In this document: piece after piece, positions 7,584 to 14,358 of the stretch
How positions within the stretch are numbered: the stretch's first letter is position 1
How the letters are laid out: each line of letters starts with the position of its first letter
DNA from: Actinomycetota bacterium
GTDB lineage: Bacteria; Actinomycetota; Actinomycetes; S36-B12
Length of the DNA: 19,594 nt
Direction of reading: 5' to 3'
NCBI GenBank assembly: GCA_010029945.1
Contig: RGQW01000011.1
Location: 1-19,594 of the forward strand
The notes under the pieces: model-generated
The model's input: the letters and a program-made list of their open reading frames with translations, nothing else
Database searches by the model: none
What the model was told of the DNA's origin: nothing
Position numbers and translations under genes: made by a program

Positions 7584-8618
7584 ATGAGGCGACAAGAGTC
7601 CCCGGGCGTAACGTTCGTGCCTGTGACCGAATATGCCGTTCAAGCCGAGGGCTTGGTCAAGGAATTCGGGGACGTCAAGGCGCTGAACGGAATCGACCTC
7701 GTTGTTCCGCGGGGGAAGGTCGTTGGACTCCTCGGGCCGAACGGATCCGGCAAAACGACCACTGTCCGCATCCTGGCGACGTTGCTGAAGGCGACGAGTG
7801 GCTCCGCCCAGGTCAACGGATTCGACGTGCAGCGACAGGCGGACGATGTGCGACGCTCCATCGGCTTGACTGGTCAGTACGCAGCCGTGGACGAATTCCT
7901 CACCGGCCGAGAGAACCTCACGATGTTCGGTGGATTGTTCCACTTGGAGAAGAATTACGTGGCGTCGCGGAGTGATGAGCTGCTGCACAAATTCGACCTT
8001 GCCGATGCCGCCGACCGTCCTGCAAAGACGTATTCCGGCGGCATGCGTCGACGATTGGATCTAGCGGCGAGCCTGATCGCCAAGCCGGGAATCCTGTTCT
8101 TGGACGAACCCACTACGGGCTTGGACCCGCGCTCGCGGATCGGCCTGTGGGACGTCATCTCTGAGTTGGTTTCCGAGGGCACGACCGTCTTGCTCACCAC
8201 CCAGTACCTCGATGAAGCCGACCAACTAGCCGATGACATCGTCGTGATCGATCACGGTCAGGTGATCGCACACGGCACGTCGAGCGAATTGAAGGATCAA
8301 ATCGGCGGCGACCGAATCGAGATCACCCTCAATGACGAGCAGTCCGCCGCCCGCGCTATCGACGCTCTGTCCGGCGTTGTGACGGGGGAGCCGACAACCG
8401 ACGGTGCCCAATACTCAGCACCGGTTGCGGGAGGCTCGTCGGTCCTGATCGACGCAGTGCGTGCCCTCGACGCGCAGAACGTAGGCGTCGCCGATATCGC
8501 TCTGCGACGCCCGACCCTGGACGACGTCTTCTTGACCCTGACCGGACACGGTGCCGAAGATCAGCAGCCCGAGCGCCCCGAACCCTCGCGTCGGGGCCGT
8601 CGGGGAGGTCGTCGATGA
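7584..8618 (+). CDS. ABC transporter ATP-binding protein, DrrA-like
   Basis: This is the nucleotide-binding subunit of an ABC-2 type exporter, resembling daunorubicin-resistance DrrA. Counting from the ATG at 7584 (344 residues): Walker A GPNGSGKTT 51-59, signature YSGGMRRRL 150-158, Walker B ILFLDEP 170-176, D-loop TGLD, and TTQYLDEAD, where Gln207 takes the place of the switch histidine, a known trait of the DrrA subfamily. The C-terminal part (about 245-320) ends in the typical PTLDDVFLTLTG. The start is uncertain: in-frame GTGs at 7617 and 7623 (VPVTEYAVQAEG or VTEYAVQAEG) fit the usual family N-terminus better, and no site has a clear ribosome sequence. The TGA overlaps the permease ATG (ATGA). 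The cognate permease gene is broken, so this ATPase may be orphaned. Confidence 0.9.
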   Translation: MRRQESPGVTFVPVTEYAVQAEGLVKEFGDVKALNGIDLVVPRGKVVGLLGPNGSGKTTTVRILATLLKATSGSAQVNGFDVQRQADDVRRSIGLTGQYAAVDEFLTGRENLTMFGGLFHLEKNYVASRSDELLHKFDLADAADRPAKTYSGGMRRRLDLAASLIAKPGILFLDEPTTGLDPRSRIGLWDVISELVSEGTTVLLTTQYLDEADQLADDIVVIDHGQVIAHGTSSELKDQIGGDRIEITLNDEQSAARAIDALSGVVTGEPTTDGAQYSAPVAGGSSVLIDAVRALDAQNVGVADIALRRPTLDDVFLTLTGHGAEDQQPERPEPSRRGRRGGRR

Positions 8619-9414
8619 GTACAACCGGTATGCAGAGTCGACGCCCGGTGCTCGGGTGGACGATTCACGACTCGTTGATTATTGCCCGGTCGACAATCAC
8701 GGCGTCCTTCCGCATTCCCGAAGCGTTGTTCTTCCAGCTCATTCAGCCAGTCATCTTCGTTCTGCTGTTCGCCTTCGTCTTCGGTGGAGCCATTCCGATC
8801 CCGGGAGCCGAACCAGGGTCGGAGGGCGATCCATCGCTCTACCGCGAGTACCTGATGCCCGGCATCTTCGGATGCAGCGGGGGATCATTGATCGATATCG
8901 AGCACTCCCGATGTCTCAGCCTGCGGTGTTAATCGGAAACACCTTCGCAAACGCTTTGCGTCAGGTGCTCGTGCTGACTGTCTTGTCAATCACCGGATAC
9001 ATCGTCGGATGGCGGATCAACGACGGCATCGTGAACGCCATCCTCGCGTACCTGCTGTTGCTGCTCTTCGCGTACACGGTCACCTGGGTCGGTGCCTTCG
9101 TCGGCCTATCGGTCCCGAACACCGAGACGGCCAATACGGCCGGCCTTATCTGGATCTTCCCGTTGACATTTCTGTCGAACGCGTTCGTCCCGATCACCGC
9201 TCTTCCGCAGTGGTTGCAGTACTTTGCGGCGTTCAATCCCATTTCCGCGCTGGTGCAAGCAACCCGGGAACTATTCGGCAACCCGACAGGTGCGCCCACG
9301 GATTACTGGACGTTGAACAACGCGGCGCTCTACACCGTTATTTCCTGCGTTGTCATCATCGCGATCTTCGCGCCGCTGGCCGTGCGTAAGTATCGGACTG
9401 CGGCTCGTAAGTAG
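8615..9414 (+). pseudogene. ABC-2 type permease (DrrB-like), disrupted by an internal deletion and frameshift
   Basis: Two frames together encode one ABC-2 permease. The first (8615-8932) starts at an ATGA overlap with the ATPase gene and reads normally through LFFQLIQPVIFVLLFAFVFGG and REYLMPGIF, then turns into unrelated residues and stops. Homology resumes in another frame at MQRGIIDRYRALPMSQ (from about 8872) and continues through the remaining membrane helices to RKYRTAARK and a stop at 9414. In intact homologues MPGIF(G) is followed by about 17 residues (a QTVVFGATITGAGLAED-like segment) before MQRGIIDR. Here they are absent, matching a loss of about 52 bases (3n+1) between about 8868 and 8873. 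A simple sequencing indel would not remove this core motif. It is either a real pseudogene or a local assembly collapse. Confidence 0.82.
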
Positions 9415-9424
9415 CGATCGCGCG

Positions 9425-9910
9425 CTAGTTGGTGTACGCCTCGACCTTCATAATCTCGACGCTCATCTGCTTGCCGTTGGCCAATTCGTAGGTTGCGACC
9501 TCGCCGACCTTCTTGCCGTCGACGGCGGACCCGAGAGGCGATGTCGGCGAATACACCTCAATGGACGCGTGTGCGGCCTCTTCCCGGGAGCCCAGGAAGA
9601 ACGTTTCTTCATCATCGAACTCGATGAACTTGATGGTGACCACCCTGCCGGCGGCCACCTCGTCGTTGGCAGCGTCGGGAGCCCCGATCTGCGCCGATTC
9701 CAGGAGCTGCTTCAGTTGACGGATGCGGGCCTCGTTCTTGCCCTGCTCCTCTTTCGCAGCGTGGTAGCCGCCGTTTTCCTTGAGGTCGCCTTCTTCTCGC
9801 GCAGCCTCGATTCGTTTGGTGATCTCCACCCGAGTTGGCCCCTCACGCTCGGCCAATTCCTCCACCAAGCGGTCGTGGGCCTGTTGCGTCAACCACGTCA
9901 CATCTGTCAT
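9425..9910 (-). CDS. greA: Transcription elongation factor GreA
   Basis: This 161-residue protein enters the RNA polymerase secondary channel and stimulates cleavage of backtracked transcripts. The N-terminal coiled coil runs from about residue 8 to 75, with the acidic tip EGDLKENGGYHAAKEEQG (41-58) holding D42 and E45, equivalent to the Mg-coordinating D41 and E44 of E. coli. The C-terminal FKBP-like domain includes SREEAAHASIEVYSPTSPLG. The frame stays open upstream to 10039, but MTDVTWLTQQA at 9910 matches the family N-terminus and sits just after a good promoter with almost no leader. It is convergent with the broken permease gene, only 10 bases between stops, and no terminator hairpin is visible there. 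Confidence 0.95.
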   Translation of the reverse strand: MTDVTWLTQQAHDRLVEELAEREGPTRVEITKRIEAAREEGDLKENGGYHAAKEEQGKNEARIRQLKQLLESAQIGAPDAANDEVAAGRVVTIKFIEFDDEETFFLGSREEAAHASIEVYSPTSPLGSAVDGKKVGEVATYELANGKQMSVEIMKVEAYTN

Positions 9911-9918
9911 AGCCGACA

Positions 9919-9947
9919 ACTGTAGATCTCGAGCCGCGCCTGGCCAA
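9919..9947 (-). promoter_or_regulatory. Leaderless-type promoter of greA
   Basis: On the minus strand, a -35-like TTGGCC (9947-9942), a 17-base spacer and a -10-like TACAGT (9924-9919) are followed by eight bases and the greA ATG at 9910. With initiation about seven bases after the -10, the transcript would begin at or next to the start codon. No Shine-Dalgarno sequence is present, which fits leaderless translation, common in actinobacteria. The hexamers and spacing are seen directly; promoter activity is inferred. Confidence 0.55.
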
Positions 9948-9965
9948 TTCGACGCCGTTTCTCCC

Positions 9966-10442
9966 CTAGGGGCTGGTCCACGGTTGTTCAGGAACGGCGA
10001 TTCCTGGGGGAAATTGTGGCCCCGGCGAACGAAGTTCATCCGGTCGTGCGCAGGTGAGCACTTCTACCGTGTAGGCGGGAGCGACCGTGCGCAGCGAGTA
10101 GTTCACGAGGGTGTAGTCCTCACCTGGAGGAATATCGATCTCCACATAGCCGACATCGATTCTCTTGGAGTCCTGCGCGCGAAGTACACAGACCACAGCG
10201 TCGGCACCATCGCGGCGGACCTCAAAGGTCGCATCAGCGCGATCGTCCTGGACCACCGTCCAGCGCAGCAAGAGAAACTGAACATCACTGCGAAGCAGCA
10301 TCGCACCGACGTATGCCATGGCTCCCAGGAATGCAGCGATCGCGACGATTGCAATGACCACCGTCGTTGAGCGGCGCTTGTCCATTCCGTAGCGCTCCCG
10401 CATCTCGGGTGAGAGTTGGTCCCGCGAGAAAGGTGAGCCCAT
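9966..10442 (-). CDS. DUF4307 membrane protein (Rv1081c-like)
   Basis: This 158-residue protein has a cytosolic N-terminus rich in charged residues (about 1-24), one transmembrane helix at about 26-50 (VVIAIVAIAAFLGAMAYVGAML), and a C-terminal extracytoplasmic beta-rich domain typical of DUF4307 (TFEVRRDGADAVVCVLRAQD, and VEIDIPPGEDY). The function of the family is unknown. The open frame extends upstream through the mca region, but MGSPFSRDQL at 10442 is the sensible start because mca lies immediately behind on the other strand. A -10-like TAGTCT lies seven bases before this ATG, so the mRNA may be leaderless. Location between greA and mca is conserved in actinobacteria as far as I recall, which supports the call more than any motif does. 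Confidence 0.8.
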   Translation of the reverse strand: MGSPFSRDQLSPEMRERYGMDKRRSTTVVIAIVAIAAFLGAMAYVGAMLLRSDVQFLLLRWTVVQDDRADATFEVRRDGADAVVCVLRAQDSKRIDVGYVEIDIPPGEDYTLVNYSLRTVAPAYTVEVLTCARPDELRSPGPQFPPGIAVPEQPWTSP

Positions 10443-10449
10443 AGGTGGG

Positions 10450-10455
10450 AGACTA
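10450..10455 (-). promoter_or_regulatory. Possible -10 hexamer for the DUF4307 gene inside the mca intergenic gap
   Basis: On the minus strand TAGTCT (10455-10450) fits the TAnnnT actinobacterial -10 pattern and ends seven bases before the ATG at 10442, giving a leaderless geometry. No good -35 is seen 17-18 bases upstream, which would lie within mca. The gap between the two divergent starts is only 18 bases. Confidence 0.3.
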
Positions 10456-10460
10456 GGGCC

Positions 10461-11324
10461 GTGCCCGAATCCCTTCGCCTGATGGCGGTTCACGCGCACC
10501 CCGATGATGAGTCCAGCAAGGGGGCCGCGACGACCGCTAAGTACGTCGATGAGGGGGTAGACGTCATGGTCGTCACCTGCACCGGCGGGGAGCGCGGCGA
10601 CATCCTGAACCCCGCGATGCGCGAGGTGGTCGAGAGCGACGGCATCTACGCGGTTCGCCAACGAGAGATGGCCGAGGCGGCTCGCATCCTGAAGGTGAAC
10701 CACGCGTGGTTGGGTTTCGAGGACTCCGGCTTCCCGGAGGGCGATCCGCCGCCTCCGCTGCCGCCGGAATCGTTCGCGGCACGACCACTCGAGGACGTCA
10801 CTCCAGCGCTGGTGCGGGCACTGCGGGAGTTCCGTCCGCATGTTGTGACGACGTACGACGAGAAGGGCGGATATCCCCACCCCGACCACGTGCGCACCCA
10901 CGAAATCACCATGGCCGCGGTCCGAGAAGCAGCCGACGGCAACTACGCCCCAGAACTTGGGGAGCCGCATCAAGTGTCCAAGATTTATTACAACCAGCAG
11001 TTCTCAAAGACGCGCGTTGCCACCTTGCACAAAGCGATGCTCGATGCTGGCTTGGAATCTCCGTACGCCGAGTGGCTAGAGAACTGGAAGGATCGAGACG
11101 ACAACTTCCATCGCGTGACGACCCGGGTGCACGCCGCGGAGTACTTCCCCATTCGTGACGAGGCTCTGCGGGCTCACGCGACGCAGATCGATCCGGATGG
11201 CCCATGGTTCGCGGTCCCGCTGACCATGCAGCAAGAGATGTGGCCTACCGAAGATTTCGAACTAGCCTGGTCCATCATCGATGCGCAAGCCCCGGAAAGC
11301 GATCTCTTCGCCGGCTTGCGATGA
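10461..11324 (+). CDS. mca: Mycothiol S-conjugate amidase Mca
   Basis: This 287-residue zinc amidase cleaves mycothiol S-conjugates to release mercapturic acids, part of detoxification with the actinobacterial thiol mycothiol. It belongs to the PIG-L/LmbE deacetylase family. The zinc motif HAHPDDE (11-17) supplies H13 and D16, and HPDHVRTHE (140-148) supplies the third ligand, likely H143. The neighbouring TGGERGDILNP (41-51) is typical of Mca/MshB. Mca is favoured over MshB by the SSKGAATTAKY segment after the zinc motif, by EKGGYPHPDH and by the gene neighbourhood (greA and DUF4307 on one side, a small membrane protein on the other). The GTG start at 10461 leaves 18 bases to the divergent DUF4307 start. 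Length is normal. Confidence 0.93.
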   Translation: MPESLRLMAVHAHPDDESSKGAATTAKYVDEGVDVMVVTCTGGERGDILNPAMREVVESDGIYAVRQREMAEAARILKVNHAWLGFEDSGFPEGDPPPPLPPESFAARPLEDVTPALVRALREFRPHVVTTYDEKGGYPHPDHVRTHEITMAAVREAADGNYAPELGEPHQVSKIYYNQQFSKTRVATLHKAMLDAGLESPYAEWLENWKDRDDNFHRVTTRVHAAEYFPIRDEALRAHATQIDPDGPWFAVPLTMQQEMWPTEDFELAWSIIDAQAPESDLFAGLR

Positions 11325-11349
11325 ACACGAGGGTGAGGGGAGAGGATTC

Positions 11350-11625
11350 ATGAACAGCAATGTCAGCCAGGTCATTGACGGAGCTGGTCCCATCACGGGT
11401 TTATTCGTCCTCCTGCTCGGGGTTGCCGTCTTCTTTATCTGGCGCTCACTCAACAAGCAGATGAAGAAGGTCGATGCGACGCTTCCCGGTGGACCGGAAG
11501 ACACCGAATCAATCGGTACTGAACAAACCGGCACCGAATCAATCGGCACTGAAGCGTTGAACGACGATCGTGTCCCTAACTCAGCGAAGACGCGTGGCGA
11601 GGATGACTCCACCGACGACGAGTGA
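11350..11625 (+). CDS. Small single-pass membrane protein downstream of mca (Rv1083-like)
   Basis: This 91-residue protein has a short N-terminus, one transmembrane helix at about 16-33 (ITGLFVLLLGVAVFFIW), a basic stop-transfer patch (RSLNKQMKKV) and an acidic, Thr/Glu/Asp-rich tail that looks disordered. The tail contains a tandem 10-residue duplication. The ATG at 11350 follows GGGGAGAGGA, a good ribosome site, and was preferred over the open frame extending to 11281 inside mca. It lies 25 bases after mca on the same strand, and a small membrane protein in this position is also found in mycobacteria (Rv1083), so co-transcription with mca is likely. Function is unknown. It overlaps the start of the SURF1-like gene by 23 bases. 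Confidence 0.72.
   Translation: MNSNVSQVIDGAGPITGLFVLLLGVAVFFIWRSLNKQMKKVDATLPGGPEDTESIGTEQTGTESIGTEALNDDRVPNSAKTRGEDDSTDDE
11503..11553 (+). repeat. Tandem 30-bp duplication inside the small membrane protein gene
   Basis: The 21-base unit beginning ACCGAATCAATCGG occurs at 11503-11523 and again at 11533-11553 with one mismatch (T/C), period 30 bases. It encodes TESIGTEQTG followed by TESIGTEALN. The near identity at DNA level suggests a recent slippage or duplication event that kept the frame. Confidence 0.8.
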
Positions 11626-12292
11626 CTCGAGCCTTGAGCGCCTGTGGCGCACGGCTCTAACTCCACGATGGCTCGCCGCCTTGCTGGCGCTGATTGTGCT
11701 CGTGGCGGCGTTTATCGTTCTGGGACAGTGGCAGTGGGATCGCACTCAAGACATTCTTGCGGCCGAGCGTTCGGCCGCGGCGGCACCGATCGACCTTGCC
11801 GATCTCGTCGATGACCAGGGATCGTGGAATAACGCGGACATCGGTCGGACAGTCAATCTCCAGGGCACCTTCACCGATGATGAGTTACTCCTTGCCAATC
11901 GTGAACTCGATGGTCAGGCGGGCGTATGGGTCGTTACTCGCTTCGAACTAGACGGTGGGCAGACGGTGGCGGTGGTCCGCGGGTGGCTGCCCAACGACGC
12001 CTCTCCGTCGCCACTGTCGCGGCAGAGCGTGATCATCCAGGGTGTGTTGCACCCGGACGAAGAGTTCTACGAGGGCGCCAATGCGACCCGAGTGGTGACC
12101 GTCGACTCGGCCGCCCTGGCCGATGCGTGGGGCGAAGACGTGATCGACGGCTACGTGATGCTGGGCGGAGACCAGGGAGATGCTGTTCGGGGAGTCCCCA
12201 TGCTGGTCCCACCGACCGTTCAGGTGGGAGATGTTGCTTTTCCGCTGCAGAACTTCTTCGCCCGCTGGCTGTATCTGGATGCGAAGAAGTAG
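11603..12292 (+). CDS. SURF1 family protein
   Basis: SURF1 proteins help cytochrome c oxidase assembly in the membrane. This 229-residue protein has the N-terminal helix at about 23-40 followed by the family signature GQWQWDRTQ (41-49). A periplasmic beta domain follows with NLQGTF and VWVVTRFELDGGQTVAVVRGWLP, which match SURF1 sequence. The C-terminus is odd: where most members have a second membrane helix after the conserved Q-W region, this one ends VAFPLQNFFARWLYLDAKK and stops. It may be a natural one-helix variant or a truncated copy. I chose the ATG at 11603 (MTPPTTSDSS), just after a GCGAGG sequence; a GTG at 11570 in the same frame is the alternative. It overlaps the previous gene by 23 bases in another frame. 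No other respiratory genes are nearby. Confidence 0.75.
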   Translation: MTPPTTSDSSLERLWRTALTPRWLAALLALIVLVAAFIVLGQWQWDRTQDILAAERSAAAAPIDLADLVDDQGSWNNADIGRTVNLQGTFTDDELLLANRELDGQAGVWVVTRFELDGGQTVAVVRGWLPNDASPSPLSRQSVIIQGVLHPDEEFYEGANATRVVTVDSAALADAWGEDVIDGYVMLGGDQGDAVRGVPMLVPPTVQVGDVAFPLQNFFARWLYLDAKK

Positions 12293-12302
12293 GTTTCCGC
12301 AG

Positions 12303-13214
12303 GTGATCACCGTGATGGGCGAAGCCCTCATCGACATCATCGTCGATGGCGAGGGTGAGGTGGCCGCCGCGGCCATTGGTGGGGCCCCCTTGAATACCGC
12401 GCGGACTCTCGCTCGTCTCGATGTCCCGGTGTCATTTCTCGGCGGAATGTCCACCGACGCTTTCGGGCGCCGAATCGCCCGAATGCTCGAAGACGATGGT
12501 GTCGGCTACGCACTCGGCTCGGCGATGGATGCTCCGACCACGCTCGCTATTGCGGAGATCGATAGCGAGGGAGCGGCGACGTACCGATTCGTCTTCGACG
12601 GGACATCCGCCACGCTTGTGACACCCGAGCAGGCCATTGCGGCTGTCGGAGAAGACTGCCGCGTGCTGCACGTAGGCACCCTGGCCCTGGTGATGGAACC
12701 GCTGGCTGACGCAACCCGCGCGGTCGTGCAGGCTGCTGGGCCGGAGCGCATCGTCATGGTGGATCCGAATTGCCGCCCGGCCGTGATGGCTGGATCACGA
12801 GTATTCGAATCGACGTTGGAGGCCGTGATGACGCGAGCCGACGTCGTGAAAGTCAGTGGCGACGATCTCGCTTTCCTGTACCCGGGCGAGCGACCGTCGA
12901 CAGCGGCCGAGCAGATCCATATGCGCAGCGGAGCAACGGTCCTGTTCACCGATGGCGCGAATTCGGTCGAGGTGATCTGTGCTGGGGGCAAAGACGTGCT
13001 TCCGGTTCCCTCGGTGGCGGTTGTCGACACCGTCGGCGCCGGTGATTCCTTCAGCGGTGGCTTCCTGGCTCATTGGGTGCGGCAGGCCTGGGGCCGCGAA
13101 GAGTTGAGCGATGTAGACAAGGTGATCGCTGCGGCCGAGTTCGGCATCACCGTTGCGGGCATCACGTGCCAGCGGGCCGGGGCGGATCCGCCTTTCACTT
13201 CGGAAGTGTCGTGA
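12303..13214 (+). CDS. PfkB-family carbohydrate kinase (fructokinase/ribokinase type)
   Basis: This 303-residue ribokinase-fold kinase has the N-terminal substrate motif GGAPLNTA (26-33) and the C-terminal PfkB signature DTVGAGDSFSGG (242-253), with D248 the expected catalytic base and GAG the anion hole. MGEALIDII at the N-terminus and the GGAPLNTARTLARL form are typical of fructokinases, so fructose is the best guess, but 2-keto-3-deoxygluconate or other sugars are possible. The GTG at 12303 is chosen because VITVMGEALID begins the fold; the frame is open further back to 12180 inside the SURF1 gene. It follows SURF1 by 10 bases and precedes the DUF3817 gene by 26, on the same strand. No transporter or other sugar gene adjoins it. 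Confidence 0.9.
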   Translation: MITVMGEALIDIIVDGEGEVAAAAIGGAPLNTARTLARLDVPVSFLGGMSTDAFGRRIARMLEDDGVGYALGSAMDAPTTLAIAEIDSEGAATYRFVFDGTSATLVTPEQAIAAVGEDCRVLHVGTLALVMEPLADATRAVVQAAGPERIVMVDPNCRPAVMAGSRVFESTLEAVMTRADVVKVSGDDLAFLYPGERPSTAAEQIHMRSGATVLFTDGANSVEVICAGGKDVLPVPSVAVVDTVGAGDSFSGGFLAHWVRQAWGREELSDVDKVIAAAEFGITVAGITCQRAGADPPFTSEVS

Positions 13215-13240
13215 TCGATTCCGTGGTCTAGGTTCGGAAC

Positions 13241-13600
13241 ATGGAGAAGCTGCCCGGCGCACTGATGCGCTTTCGAGTCATGGCGTACGTCACCGGTGTG
13301 GTGCTCGGTGTGCTCACCGTGTGGCTCGTGATCGGGTACGGATTCCTTGACTACGCCAACACCGAGGTCAAGCCAGATCTCTACCGATGGCTGTGGACCG
13401 CGCATGGATGGCTGTACGTGGTGTACCTCGTTGCGGGTGTGGATCTGTGTTTTCGCATTAAATTGTCGGTGATTCGAACACTGGCGGTGCTCCTCGCCGG
13501 AACCATTCCCTTTATGAGTTTCGTCGCCGACTATCAACTACACAAGTACGTACGGACCCGCGGCCTCGGCCCAAGCGAGCAGACCTCAGATTCGCCGTAG
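13241..13600 (+). CDS. DUF3817 integral membrane protein
   Basis: This 119-residue protein has about three hydrophobic helices: about 13-34 (VMAYVTGVVLGVLTVWLVI), about 51-66 (AHGWLYVVYLVAGVDL) and about 76-96 (IRTLAVLLAGTIPFMSFVAD). The AHGWLY and AGTIPFMSFVA segments are characteristic of DUF3817, a small actinobacterial membrane family of unknown function, often found beside SURF1 as far as I recall. The ATG at 13241 has no Shine-Dalgarno sequence, but TAGGTT (13229-13234) ends six bases before it, so it may have its own leaderless promoter; no good -35 is visible. It is convergent with ung, 41 bases between stops, with no convincing terminator. Confidence 0.83.
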   Translation: MEKLPGALMRFRVMAYVTGVVLGVLTVWLVIGYGFLDYANTEVKPDLYRWLWTAHGWLYVVYLVAGVDLCFRIKLSVIRTLAVLLAGTIPFMSFVADYQLHKYVRTRGLGPSEQTSDSP

Positions 13601-13641
13601 CTTCACGAGTACGCGGAAGCGCGCGACCTGCGACAAGCCTT

Positions 13642-14319
13642 CTACGGAAGCGACCAATCGATCGGTTCGGCTCCGAGGTCTTCGAGCATCTCGTTCGCGC
13701 GACTGAAGGGTCGCGATCCGAAGAATCCACGATCGGCGGACATCGGGCTGGGGTGGGGGCTTGCGATGACAGGTGCGTCATCGAAGAGTCCGGACGCGGT
13801 CTGTGCGTCCTTCCCCCACAAGATCGCCACCACCGGTTGATCCGGCCTTGCAGCTATCGCTGTGATCGCTGCTTCGGTGAATTCCTCCCAGCCGTGGCCC
13901 CGGTGGCTTCCTGGTTGTCCCTGTTGGACGGTGAGCACACGATTCAGCAGAAGCACACCCTGGGTAGTCCATGGCGTGAGATCGCCGCTGCTGGGTGCTG
14001 CAACGCCGAGATCGGCCGTGAGTTCGGTGTAGATGTTGGTGAGACTTCGGGGAATGGGTCGGACGTCCGGGGCGACGGAAAACGACAGGCCAACGGCGTG
14101 CCCCGGTGTCGGGTATGGGTCTTGGCCCACGATCACGACGCGGACGTCGTTCAACGGCTGGGTGAGTGCGCGAAGAATGTGATTGCCCGCCGGTGCCCAT
14201 GGTCGATGAGCCGCGGATTCGGCGCGCAGGAACTCTCCGATGGATGCGAGGTTGTCTCGCTGTCCGGCCATGTCGGGGATCCAGGACTCGTGAACCAGAT
14301 CGTCGAGTTGCTGCGCCAC
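13642..14319 (-). CDS. ung: Uracil-DNA glycosylase, family 1
   Basis: This 225-residue enzyme removes uracil from DNA, starting base excision repair. Family 1 motifs are intact: the catalytic water-activating loop GQDPYPTPGHAVGLSFS (65-81, catalytic D67), the uracil-recognising LLLNRVLTV (N126), and the DNA-intercalating loop HPSPMSADRGFFGSRPF (189-205). The start is a GTG at 14319 (VAQQLDDLVHESW) with AAGGG eight bases upstream. It lies 39 bases downstream of modC on the same strand, so it may be read through from the molybdate operon. A small 6-bp GC hairpin (14342-14357) sits in that gap but lacks a T-run. Length is normal and no damage is seen. Confidence 0.96.
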   Translation of the reverse strand: MAQQLDDLVHESWIPDMAGQRDNLASIGEFLRAESAAHRPWAPAGNHILRALTQPLNDVRVVIVGQDPYPTPGHAVGLSFSVAPDVRPIPRSLTNIYTELTADLGVAAPSSGDLTPWTTQGVLLLNRVLTVQQGQPGSHRGHGWEEFTEAAITAIAARPDQPVVAILWGKDAQTASGLFDDAPVIASPHPSPMSADRGFFGSRPFSRANEMLEDLGAEPIDWSLP

Positions 14320-14358
14320 AGCGACACCCTTGCAGACCGCGGTCGCCGATGGGCGACG

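Noticed and set aside
8866..8932. Programmed ribosomal frameshift in the permease gene
   Set aside because: No slippery heptamer or downstream structure is evident, and a conserved segment of about 17 residues is missing, which frameshifting could not restore.
10443..10973. N-terminal extension of the DUF4307 frame back through mca
   Set aside because: It would be fully antisense to mca and has no recognisable domain; the family start fits the ATG at 10442.
14342..14357. Hairpin between modC and ung as a terminator
   Set aside because: A 6-bp stem without a T-run on either strand is not enough for an intrinsic terminator call.
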